This document shows, one piece after another, positions 18,854-26,652 of a DNA stretch of 64,000 nt (the first letter of the stretch is position 1; each line of letters starts with the position of its first letter). The translations under genes were made by a program, and so were the position numbers. Under the pieces are notes generated by a model. It was not told the origin of the DNA. It saw only the letters and a program-made list of their open reading frames with translations, and searched no databases. The stretch lies in NCBI RefSeq assembly GCF_004353845.1, contig NZ_CP037864.1:2418001-2482000 (forward strand), written 5' to 3'. Source of the stretch: Citrobacter arsenatis. Lineage in GTDB: Bacteria > Pseudomonadota > Gammaproteobacteria > Enterobacterales > Enterobacteriaceae.

Positions 18854-21619
18854 ATGCTTCATTGTAAAATGAATCCGCTTTCTTTATTGATCGCTTCGGC
18901 CCTGGCCTTTACTCCGCTGGCACAGGCCACGGACGTAACGTCTGGTAATATCATCGATGTGAATGATGGAGAAGTGGCCGAGGATGTGACTGTTAAATCA
19001 GGTGGGACTTTAAATATTCTTGATGGTGGAATGTCTCAGGGAACGTCAGTTGATAAAGGGGGTAAAGAAAATGTACATGCAGGTGGTATTTCTGAAAATG
19101 CAACGTTAGAAAATAACGGTGAGCAAAATGTCTCAGGTGTAGCTAATAATACCCAAGTTACCACAGCTGGGCAGCAGTATATTGACAACGGTGGTGTTGC
19201 GAATAATGTCACAGTTGGTGGGGGGAAAACGTCGGTATTCAGTGGGCAACACGTAAATTATGGTGGTGTAGCAAACGGTACGGTGCTTGTTGAAAAGGGA
19301 TTTCAGTCGGTTAGGGCAGGAGGGAATGCCTTCAACACAGTGATCAACGGTGGAATACTGTTTGTTGACGGTGGTGTGGCGTCAGATTCTCAGCTCACTG
19401 ATGGACAGATTTACGTCGAGCAGGGCGGAATGCTCATGAATACTGTTCAGACTGGCGGTGACATCGAAATTAGCACTGGGGGGACGGCAAATGATACGGT
19501 CTCTTCTAACGGCACCATCCGTGTTGAGGGGAATAACAATAATAATCAGCTATTCGCTAGCGCATCTGAAACTGTCGTCAATGGTGGTATTTCTGACGGT
19601 TCTGTGCTCAATGACAATGCGACTCAAATCGTTGAGGCGAATAGCGAAGCGTCTAACGCCACCTTAAACGATAAAAATACTGTGCAGTTTATTAGGCTGG
19701 ATGGTTTAGCCGTTGGCACGACAGTAAATGGCGGCACGCAGAATGTTTTCGGTACAGCACGGAATACCAACCTCACTGGTGGCACACAAAATGTTCAAGA
19801 CGGCGGTATCGTGCAGAACACAACGATTAACGGTGGCTTGCAGATTGTTCAGCTTGGCGGAACGGCACAAAATACGCTGCTGAATAGCGGAGAGCAGGAT
19901 GTGCGCAAAGGTGCAGTGGTGACCGATACCACTATCAGCGGTGGTGGAAGTTATGTCGCAGGCGTTGCGATACGTAGTGAAATCACAGACGGTTTTATGC
20001 AAGTTCTTGACGGCGGCATAGCGAAAGACACCAACGTTCAAGGCGGTCTTTTTGCACTGAATGCCGGGGCTGAGGCTGTGGGTAAAACTCAAATTGAGAA
20101 TACCGGTCGTATGCTGATGTTGGCGGGATCGAATGCAACGGACGTCACGCTCAATAAAGGCTCCTTGACCGTCTGGGTTCCGAGGGAGAATGACATCTCA
20201 ATCGCTGCTCGTATTGACCAATTGACCATGAATGAAGGCACGGTTGCGTTTCATTCCACCGTTGAGGAACGGTACTCGGCGTTGCAGATAGGTGAGCTCA
20301 ACGGTACGGGGCTTTTCCAACTGAATACTTCCCTTGCCGATGGCGCGGCAAACTTTGTCACCATTGAAAAGGGCAACGGCAGTTTCGGGTTAGCCGTCGC
20401 GGATTCCGGTAAAGAAATTACCGATCACACCAACCTCACGCTCAACCTGATAAATGACCAGGGCGGTAATATCGATTTCACCCTGCAAACGGCAGTCGGT
20501 GAAAGCTTGCGTGCGGTAGACGGCGGTACTTATATGTACGTTCTAAAGCAGGAGGCCGGAAAAGACGCCATGGTAGGCAACGTTTGGTATCTCGGCGCGA
20601 TGACCGATGAAAACGGTGGTGGAGATGGCGGAGATGGCGGAGATGGTGGTGGTAATGGCGGTGATGGTAATACTGGCGGCAATGGCGGCGGCAATCTGGT
20701 TGTTACCCCATCGACGGACGCTGTACTAAGTCTGGCAAATGCGGGTCTGAATATTATGCGTGGAGAAATGGAAGGCCAGCGTGTATACCGCCACGGCCGC
20801 AGCCAGAGTGCCTCGCATGGTGAAGGGAGTGTGTGGGGACACTATCTTGGCAAAAAGAGTGCCGCTGAAACCAGCAATGGCGCAGCCTATAAACTGTACC
20901 AGAATGGAATGGAATTCGGCAGCGATGTGGTGAGCGTCTTTGAAAATGGCAACCTCGTTACGGGCGGCTTTGTCTCCCTGACCAGCAACAATGTTAAGCA
21001 TGCTCGCGGGGGTACCAGCAAGGTCGACAGCTACGGTCTTGGGGCATACGGCACATGGTATGACAATAGCGGCTTCTATCTGGATGGCGTCCTGAAAGCC
21101 AACCGACTGGAGAGCAAATTGAACGCGCGCATGACCAATGGTGGAACAACCACAGGTGAATGGCATCAGTATGGCGTAAGCAGTGCCCTGGAAGCGGGAT
21201 ATACCTTCATGCCGATGGAGTCTGTTCGCGTCGAGCCGTTTATGCGCATGACCGGCACTTTTATCAACGATGCGAACGTCACGCTGAATAATGGTATGAA
21301 GGCGAATACCGGTAAGGCTCGTTCCTTAACGGCCGAAGCGGGTAGCCGCTTCGGAACGGATTTTCTCATGGGTCATACAGCACTTCGCCCATACCTGAGC
21401 ATGAGCGTCGAACAGGAATTAGCGCACTCGAACGAAACGGCAATTAATCAGGTTAATTCCTTTAAGAATAACCAGAATGGGACCTCCGGAAAATATGCCG
21501 CAGGCATGACCGTGAACCCGGCTAAAGATGTGACCCTGTATGGCGAATTTAACTACCGCCAGGGGCGCTACATAGAGGAACCGATTCAGGGCATCGCTGG
21601 GATCAGTATCAGTTTCTAA
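18854..21619 (+). CDS. AIDA/MisL-type autotransporter adhesin
   Basis: 921 residues, type Va secretion. A signal peptide (hydrophobic 7-22) ends near AQA/T. Residues ~30-420 hold many imperfect repeats of about 18-20 residues built on GG-x-V or GGxAxxT turns, predicted to form a right-handed beta-helix passenger. A glycine/aspartate/asparagine-rich linker lies at about 588-614. The C-terminal ~270 residues form the outer-membrane beta-barrel, from GSVWGHYLGKKS to the terminal ISISF with the aromatic end needed for Bam insertion. Closest in style to MisL, ShdA and AIDA-I adhesins; the receptor is unknown. It is flanked by an EAL gene and a LuxR-type gene on the same strand and faces a MarT-like activator. 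Confidence 0.9.
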   Translation: MLHCKMNPLSLLIASALAFTPLAQATDVTSGNIIDVNDGEVAEDVTVKSGGTLNILDGGMSQGTSVDKGGKENVHAGGISENATLENNGEQNVSGVANNTQVTTAGQQYIDNGGVANNVTVGGGKTSVFSGQHVNYGGVANGTVLVEKGFQSVRAGGNAFNTVINGGILFVDGGVASDSQLTDGQIYVEQGGMLMNTVQTGGDIEISTGGTANDTVSSNGTIRVEGNNNNNQLFASASETVVNGGISDGSVLNDNATQIVEANSEASNATLNDKNTVQFIRLDGLAVGTTVNGGTQNVFGTARNTNLTGGTQNVQDGGIVQNTTINGGLQIVQLGGTAQNTLLNSGEQDVRKGAVVTDTTISGGGSYVAGVAIRSEITDGFMQVLDGGIAKDTNVQGGLFALNAGAEAVGKTQIENTGRMLMLAGSNATDVTLNKGSLTVWVPRENDISIAARIDQLTMNEGTVAFHSTVEERYSALQIGELNGTGLFQLNTSLADGAANFVTIEKGNGSFGLAVADSGKEITDHTNLTLNLINDQGGNIDFTLQTAVGESLRAVDGGTYMYVLKQEAGKDAMVGNVWYLGAMTDENGGGDGGDGGDGGGNGGDGNTGGNGGGNLVVTPSTDAVLSLANAGLNIMRGEMEGQRVYRHGRSQSASHGEGSVWGHYLGKKSAAETSNGAAYKLYQNGMEFGSDVVSVFENGNLVTGGFVSLTSNNVKHARGGTSKVDSYGLGAYGTWYDNSGFYLDGVLKANRLESKLNARMTNGGTTTGEWHQYGVSSALEAGYTFMPMESVRVEPFMRMTGTFINDANVTLNNGMKANTGKARSLTAEAGSRFGTDFLMGHTALRPYLSMSVEQELAHSNETAINQVNSFKNNQNGTSGKYAAGMTVNPAKDVTLYGEFNYRQGRYIEEPIQGIAGISISF
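20621..20647 (+). repeat. Three tandem 9-bp repeats in the adhesin linker
   Basis: GGAGATGGC, GGAGATGGC and GGAGATGGT in direct succession encode glycine/aspartate triplets of the linker between passenger and barrel. Slippage would change linker length by three residues without a frameshift. Confidence 0.8.
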
Positions 21620-21639
21620 CCCCCCGAGGAGATTGCGAA

Positions 21640-21663
21640 GGGGGAGTGTTCTCCCCCCTCTTT
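21640..21663 (+). terminator. Hairpin after the adhesin gene
   Basis: GGGGGAG-TGTT-CTCCCCC stem-loop 20 nt after the autotransporter stop, followed by CTCTTT, a weak T-tract. It sits immediately before the likely ribosome site (AGAGGG, 21665-21670) of the next gene, so it may partly terminate or tune expression of the LuxR-type gene. Confidence 0.55.
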
Positions 21664-21677
21664 CAGAGGGTATAAGA

Positions 21678-22283
21678 GTGACATATCGAATAGAAACACG
21701 AAATTGCTACTTACGGGTTGCGCTGGAACGGTTGGAAGGGGTCAGTGACCGCAGCATCGATACGTGTATTATTGATCTGGCCTCCTTTCGTTCATTGACT
21801 GAGCTTATTCGCATCGTTAGTCGTAACGAAACCAGGACCCGGTTTATTTTTATCGGTAATTGCGGGAGCTTCTCTTATGCTCTGGCGTCGCTGGTCTCCG
21901 TAGACTCTAAAGCCTCTCTGCGAGGCTACTACGAAAAGTTGCGCCATTGTCCTGGGGTGTCTTATGGCATGGCAATGACGTTGCTTATTAATCTCAAAAC
22001 CATGGCAAACCTGACACACAAGGACATGGCCACTGTACATAGCCTGTTGCTCAACGACTCAATGAAAAGCGCGGCCGGGCAAATTGGTACCAGCCCTAAG
22101 CTGTTTTATCAGCGAGTCGACACGCTGGTGAAGAAGATGAATATGCTTAACCGGCTACAGACGCAGCTTTTTTTACGTCTTGAATTTCGACCTGATTATG
22201 TACAAGAGAGAATTAACGAACATGTTCGACTTTCGGTTCGGCGGCAGTTGGGCCAGGTGAATAGTCTCGTCTTAACAGAGTAA
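21678..22283 (+). CDS. LuxR-type helix-turn-helix regulator
   Basis: 201 residues from a GTG at 21678 with AGAGGG seven bases upstream; the longer frame from a TTG at 21633 runs through the preceding hairpin and is less likely. The N-terminal ~100 residues look like a degenerate receiver-like alpha/beta domain without a clear phospho-acceptor. Residues ~111-156 form a LuxR-type helix-turn-helix (LTHKDMATVHSLLLNDSMK, then AAGQIGTSPKLFYQRVDTL). The layout resembles regulators found with fimbrial and adhesin operons. Third gene of the EAL-adhesin operon, so feedback control of adhesin or motility genes is a reasonable inference. The target is unknown. Confidence 0.7.
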   Translation: MTYRIETRNCYLRVALERLEGVSDRSIDTCIIDLASFRSLTELIRIVSRNETRTRFIFIGNCGSFSYALASLVSVDSKASLRGYYEKLRHCPGVSYGMAMTLLINLKTMANLTHKDMATVHSLLLNDSMKSAAGQIGTSPKLFYQRVDTLVKKMNMLNRLQTQLFLRLEFRPDYVQERINEHVRLSVRRQLGQVNSLVLTE

Positions 22284-22645
22284 TTGCTGCCGACGGCTGT
22301 CTTTGCGCAAGGTGAGTGCGCGAGATGAGAGGGAACATCATCACCTGAAGGATAAAAACAGCGCAGGGGCGGAAATTCTCCGCTCCCTGTTTTTCGCGAT
22401 GGTATGATTTTATTTTATTCTTAATATTAGGGAGCCGTTGGCCGAAAAACAGGATAAACGATCTGTTTTATAATCTGTCGGTTAACCATTTCTCGAGGGC
22501 TATAGTTTTAAAACCAGCATAAAACTCTGTACAGGGAGAGTGTAGCCCCGTTCCGTCATCACTATAATGCCATACCTATCTCGCTAAACGTTCCCACCGG
22601 CGATTTACACTGGTTGAAGCGGGTGGACAATACTTCGGAAAACAC
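22284..22645. other. Gap between LuxR-type and APH-like genes
   Basis: No gene seen. The left part holds the terminator listed separately. The right part (22440-22645) is AT-rich around 22440-22530 and must contain the promoter of the following kinase gene, but no clear -35/-10 pair or operator could be picked out. Confidence 0.5.
22364..22394 (+). terminator. Terminator of the adhesin operon
   Basis: CAGGGGCGGA and TCCGCTCCCTG pair around AATTC with one bulge and are followed by TTTTT. It lies about 80 nt after the LuxR-type gene and marks the end of the EAL-adhesin-LuxR operon. Confidence 0.85.
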
Positions 22646-23476
22646 ATGTTTAGTACCTACCTTAGTCGCTGGGAACTCGTCCCGGATGGTGTTCCGTTTG
22701 TAACCCGTACGTCGCAATTGTTACCCGTGAAGACAATTCACGGTGACAAGAAAGCTATCCTTAAACTTACGCGTGATGACAGTGAGCAAAACGGCTGCCG
22801 GCTGATGGTTTGGTGGCGCGGGATAGGGGCGGCGAAGGTGCTGGCCCATGAGGAGGGGGCAATACTGTTAGAGCGTGCCACTGGGATTGACTCTTTAACT
22901 GAAATGTCCCGCTCGGGCGAGGATGCGCGCGCCTGCCGACTCATTTGCCATACTGCCCGTCGACTGCATGTTGCGCCAGATACCTCAATACCGCGACTCA
23001 CGCCGCTTGAACACTGGTTTCGCGATCTTGAACCGACAGCGCAAATTTATGGCGGGATCATGCTTAGTTGTGCGCAGACCGCCAAAATGCTGCTTTCTTG
23101 TCCGCAAGAGGTGGTGGTACTGCACGGTGACCTACACCACGGCAATATTCTGGATTTCGGCGCGAGAGGATGGCTGGCTATCGATCCTAAAGGACTGGTA
23201 GGTGAGCGTGGCTTTGATTATGCCAATATTTTTACCAACCCCGATCTTGCCGACCCGTCCAGACCTGTCGCCATTGAGCCCGAAATATTCACCCAACGGG
23301 TAAATATTGTGTCTGAAACCGCCGGGATTGAACGACAACGTCTACTGATGTGGATTATTGCCTGGTGTGGGTTGTCGTCTGCCTGGTTTCTGCAAGAGGG
23401 GGGCAGCGCGACTATACCCCTGCGCATTGCGGAGTTTGCGATGGCGGAACTCGCATCAAGTAGTAACCAACTTTGA
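22646..23476 (+). CDS. APH(6)/StrB-like aminoglycoside or hydroxyurea phosphotransferase family protein
   Basis: 276 residues, close to the 278 of StrB (APH(6)-Id). The kinase-fold catalytic loop HGDLHHGNIL (160-169) and the metal-binding IDPKGLVGE (179-187) are intact; an N-terminal LLPV...AILKLT strand supplies the nucleotide-binding lysine region. Members of this family phosphorylate streptomycin at O6 or hydroxyurea; chromosomal members often have no proven substrate. It stands between two other accessory genes with no transposon or integron signs, so it looks like a resident chromosomal gene. Resistance cannot be concluded from sequence alone. The start is supported weakly (CGGAA before ATG). 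Confidence 0.8.
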   Translation: MFSTYLSRWELVPDGVPFVTRTSQLLPVKTIHGDKKAILKLTRDDSEQNGCRLMVWWRGIGAAKVLAHEEGAILLERATGIDSLTEMSRSGEDARACRLICHTARRLHVAPDTSIPRLTPLEHWFRDLEPTAQIYGGIMLSCAQTAKMLLSCPQEVVVLHGDLHHGNILDFGARGWLAIDPKGLVGERGFDYANIFTNPDLADPSRPVAIEPEIFTQRVNIVSETAGIERQRLLMWIIAWCGLSSAWFLQEGGSATIPLRIAEFAMAELASSSNQL

Positions 23477-23596
23477 TCTACGACACTGGGCAGGTAATTC
23501 TTAAGAGTTATCATTAGCCTGATAAACGTTTTATTAATCAATCAGTGAACGGCGGTGTGGAGTGTTGTTTAGCGCAAATTTTACAGGCTGGAAACA

Positions 23597-24625
23597 ATGA
23601 ACGCATTGTTTTCAATATTAAAAAAACGCCCGAACATTCTTTTGTTGATGGTTTTACTCATCGGGGCAAATATCGTGGCGTGGTTGTGGGCATTCACCGC
23701 GTTTAGCAACAACACTTCGTTACTGGCGCTGAGTTTGATCGCATGGTGCTATGGTTTGCGCCACGCTGTAGATGCCGATCATATCGCCGCGATAGACAGT
23801 GCTACGCGCAAACTCATGCAGCAGAAAAAACGCGCCCTGACGACGGGAGCCTGGTTTTCCCTCGGTCACTCCACAATCGTGGTGTTGGCAAGCATTGGCA
23901 TTGCGCTAACCACCAGCGTGTTTAAGCAACACATGACATGGTTTCAGAATATCGGCGGCCTGATAGGGACCACGGTTTCTGCCGTGTTTTTGCTGATTCT
24001 GGCCACTGTCAATCTCATTATTTTCTGCCATGTCTGGAAGGCTTTCCGCCATCTAAAACGCACCGGGACTTACGATGCCACCGCGGAAGATATTACGGTT
24101 TCGGGTCCGCTGAACTGGCTTTTCCGCTCGGCGTTTCGGTTGGTCGGCAAAGACTGGCATATGTATTTTGTCGGTTTTCTGTTTGGTCTGGGTTTTGATA
24201 CCGCCACTGAAATTTCTCTGCTGGGCATTTCCGCTTCAAGCGCATCCAGTGGTATGTCGGTATGGTCCATTCTCGTGTTCCCGGCGCTGTTTACCTGCGG
24301 CATGGCGTTAATTGATTGTCTGGACAGTATTCTGATGGTTGAGGCCTACGGATGGGCATTCAATAAGCCGCAACGTAAGCTCTATTACAATATGACCATT
24401 ACCGGGACTTCGGTGATTGTCGCGCTATTTATTGGTGGACTGGAGGCGCTGGGACTTCTCTCTGACGCGTTTTCCCTCCAGGGGGGATGGTGGGATACCG
24501 TTAGCAATTTGAGTGACCATATGGGAAATGTCGGTTTTGCAATTATTGGCGTTTTTATCTGCTGCTGGATTATTTCTGCCGTAAATTACCGTTGGAAAAA
24601 ATACGACGGACTGACGTTCAGTTGA
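23597..24625 (+). CDS. nixA: NiCoT-family nickel/cobalt transporter
   Basis: 342 residues with about eight membrane helices. The family signature HAVDADHIAAID (56-67) in helix II binds the metal; GHSTIV and LGFDTATEI, two further NiCoT signatures, follow. These permeases import Ni2+ or Co2+ at high affinity, for example for hydrogenase or urease. It is the last gene of the block between rstB and rstA and is convergent with rstA. No NikR or RcnR operator was recognised in the 120 bp upstream. Metal preference cannot be told from the sequence. The symbol is by family resemblance to NixA. Confidence 0.88.
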   Translation: MNALFSILKKRPNILLLMVLLIGANIVAWLWAFTAFSNNTSLLALSLIAWCYGLRHAVDADHIAAIDSATRKLMQQKKRALTTGAWFSLGHSTIVVLASIGIALTTSVFKQHMTWFQNIGGLIGTTVSAVFLLILATVNLIIFCHVWKAFRHLKRTGTYDATAEDITVSGPLNWLFRSAFRLVGKDWHMYFVGFLFGLGFDTATEISLLGISASSASSGMSVWSILVFPALFTCGMALIDCLDSILMVEAYGWAFNKPQRKLYYNMTITGTSVIVALFIGGLEALGLLSDAFSLQGGWWDTVSNLSDHMGNVGFAIIGVFICCWIISAVNYRWKKYDGLTFS

Positions 24626-24700
24626 CGCAAAAGAAAGCTTTTCGTGACAGTGTAACGTTTCGTGAAGGATCTGGCCGATCATTGTGACCGGCCGGTGGGA

Positions 24701-25435
24701 TTACTTTGGAGACGCGTCGTCCCAGGCGTGCGGTGCAAACAGGTAACCTTTGTTGCGCACTGTTTTGATTCGATAAGGTTCAGTCGCGTTATCGAGCAGT
24801 TTTTTGCGTAACCGGGAAATCGCGACATCGACGCTGCGGTCCATACCGTCATAGCTTACGCCGCGCAGGTTCTTCAGCAACGCGTCGCGGTCCATAATCT
24901 GCCCTGCATGGGTTGCCAGTTCCCACAGTAATTCAAAATCGGCGGTGGAAAGAGAGACTTGCTCGCCACCGAGTAGCACGGAGCGGTTAGTGGGGTCGAT
25001 AGTGAGTGTGCCAAAGCGTAGCGTTGTGTGCGGTGTGATGGTCGCCGCCTGAATGCCTTTAGCCTGGGCCGAATGTTCATTCTGGCGCAGATGCAAGCGC
25101 AGACGAGCCAACAGCACTGCTGGCGGCGTGGTTTTCAGAATATAGTCACAGGCGCCCATTTCCAACGCCAGGATATGGTTCATGTCGCTGTCCAGCGAGG
25201 TGAGCAGGACAATCGGACCCTGCCAGCGTCCACGCAAATCGCGGCAGATAGTCATGCCGTCCTTGCCCGGTAGCATGATATCTAATAACACCAGATCGGG
25301 TTGAACTTGCAGGATTCTCTCCTCAGCCAAATCACCACGAGGTTCAAGGATAACCTCAATATCATGCCGGGCCAGATAGGCCGCAATCAGTGAGCCAACG
25401 TCGGGATCATCTTCAACAAATACGATGGTGTTCAT
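24701..25435 (-). CDS. rstA: RstA response regulator
   Basis: OmpR-family response regulator. The start at MNTIVFVEDD matches E. coli; an ATG nine bases upstream is possible. Receiver residues 1-115 hold the phospho-acceptor Asp52 in LLDIMLPGKDG and the lysine in YILKTT. The C-terminal winged helix (ELLWELATHAGQIMDRDALLKNLRG, split by helices) binds TACATNTNGTTACA boxes. It is slightly longer at the C-terminus than E. coli RstA (DDASPK). Its kinase partner RstB is encoded 8.3 kb away at 15126, with accessory genes on both strands between. A perfect RstA box lies upstream of asr at 37846-37859. Confidence 0.96.
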   Translation of the reverse strand: MNTIVFVEDDPDVGSLIAAYLARHDIEVILEPRGDLAEERILQVQPDLVLLDIMLPGKDGMTICRDLRGRWQGPIVLLTSLDSDMNHILALEMGACDYILKTTPPAVLLARLRLHLRQNEHSAQAKGIQAATITPHTTLRFGTLTIDPTNRSVLLGGEQVSLSTADFELLWELATHAGQIMDRDALLKNLRGVSYDGMDRSVDVAISRLRKKLLDNATEPYRIKTVRNKGYLFAPHAWDDASPK

Positions 25436-25490
25436 ATCATTCATTTTGAATATAAAACGCCAACATACACCGCCCAGGTTTTTCCTTCCA

Positions 25491-25507
25491 TTAATCTTTT
25501 CTAAACG
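25491..25507 (-). promoter_or_regulatory. Possible PhoP box upstream of rstA
   Basis: The minus strand reads CGTTTA-GAAAA-GATTAA: one good PhoP half-site and one poor one at the correct five-base spacing. rstA is PhoP-activated in E. coli. The distance to a -10 element is not typical, so confidence is low. Confidence 0.35.
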
Positions 25508-25561
25508 AGAACGCTTCCGTTATGCTAGAGGCCGATGTTATTGATGTGTTAAGGCAGAGTG

Positions 25562-25897
25562 ATGGGACTCGTTATAAAAGCGGCGCTCGGTGCGCTGGTG
25601 GTGGTGTTGATTGGTTTGCTGGCGAAAACAAAGAACTACTATATTGCCGGATTAATTCCGTTGTTCCCGACCTTTGCGTTGATTGCGCACTATATTGTGG
25701 CCAGTGAACGTGGGATCGAAGCGTTACGTACAACCATAGTCTTCAGCATGTGGTCGATAATTCCCTATTTTGTCTACCTCGTTTCGCTGTGGTATTTCAC
25801 CGGATTTATGCGCTTACCCGTTGCGCTCGGCGGTTCAGTGGTGTGCTGGGGCCTGAGCGCGTGGTTGCTGATTTTTTGTTGGATTAAACTGCACTAA
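25562..25897 (+). CDS. ydgC: YdgC, GlpM-family inner membrane protein
   Basis: 111 residues, the same as E. coli YdgC, with the start at MGLVIKAALGAL. Four hydrophobic segments cover nearly the whole protein. It resembles GlpM, a small membrane protein linked to alginate production in Pseudomonas; the enterobacterial function is unknown. It is divergent from rstA, and its 3' end overlaps that of folM by four bases on the opposite strand. Confidence 0.93.
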   Translation: MGLVIKAALGALVVVLIGLLAKTKNYYIAGLIPLFPTFALIAHYIVASERGIEALRTTIVFSMWSIIPYFVYLVSLWYFTGFMRLPVALGGSVVCWGLSAWLLIFCWIKLH

Positions 25898-26616
25898 CGC
25901 AGATGACGCCCACCATCAAGGGCAAAACTACGCCCGGTGACAAAACAACTGGTTAGCAGATAGTCAATTAAATCAATGACCTCTTTTTCACCCGGCGCTG
26001 TTTTCATCAGCGATTTGTTCAAGGCCTGCTGGCGATACTCTGCATCGTCACCCTCGTTAAACAGGATAAGCGAGGGGGCAATCGCGTTTACCTTCACTTC
26101 CGGTGCCAGTTTGCGTGCGAACGAGCGGGTCATATTGTCCAGCGCCGCTTTGCTGGCAGCATAAGCAATGTGCTTATCGCTGCCACGCTCCACAACGTAA
26201 TCCGTAAAATGGATAATATCGCTGGCTGCGTGTCCGTGGCCGCGCAGCAATCCTTCCAGCGCATGGTTGAGCAGGTAGGGCGTATTGACGTGAATCTGCA
26301 TCATGGCAGCCAGGACTTCGGTCAGAGGAATACCGGGCTTTTCTGCAAGCCAGGCGCTGGCATTATGCACAATAGCGCGCAGGCCATCTGTCTGTGTTTT
26401 GACTTCATCAGCAAAGGCCAGTACGCCTTCGTCGCTGGAAAAATCAGCCTGGAGACACAGCGCACCCGCATCTCGCAAACCATCAATGGCCGGATAATGC
26501 GTGCGGTAGCTGACGATAACCGGCTGTTTCTGATTCAAAAAGTGCCATGCGACGGCGAGGCCGATACGTCGACCTCCTCCGGTGATAAGAATTGGCAAAG
26601 GGGGTTTTTTACCCAT
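25894..26616 (-). CDS. folM: FolM dihydromonapterin reductase
   Basis: 240 residues from MGKKPPLPILITGGG, the E. coli length, with GGAG before the ATG. Short-chain dehydrogenase using NADPH to reduce dihydromonapterin to tetrahydromonapterin, with weak dihydrofolate reductase activity. The nucleotide-binding TGGGRRIGLA motif is at about 13-22, and the catalytic YAASKAA (Tyr, Lys) is present. It lies between ydgC (convergent) and arcD (same strand, upstream), so it may share the arcD transcript. Confidence 0.95.
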   Translation of the reverse strand: MGKKPPLPILITGGGRRIGLAVAWHFLNQKQPVIVSYRTHYPAIDGLRDAGALCLQADFSSDEGVLAFADEVKTQTDGLRAIVHNASAWLAEKPGIPLTEVLAAMMQIHVNTPYLLNHALEGLLRGHGHAASDIIHFTDYVVERGSDKHIAYAASKAALDNMTRSFARKLAPEVKVNAIAPSLILFNEGDDAEYRQQALNKSLMKTAPGEKEVIDLIDYLLTSCFVTGRSFALDGGRHLR

Positions 26617-26652
26617 CGTAATCTCCATGTGTCGCGAACGATGGGGACAATA

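Noticed and set aside
24648..24664. RstA box downstream of nixA
   Set aside because: TGTAACGTTTCGTG matches only one half of TGTAACNANATGTA.
24640..24700. Strong terminator between nixA and rstA
   Set aside because: There is a GGCCG/CGGCC inverted repeat but no T-tract on either strand, so no terminator is listed.
25491..25507. A firm PhoP box for rstA
   Set aside because: Only one half-site is good and the spacing to a -10 is atypical, so it is kept only as a low-confidence feature.
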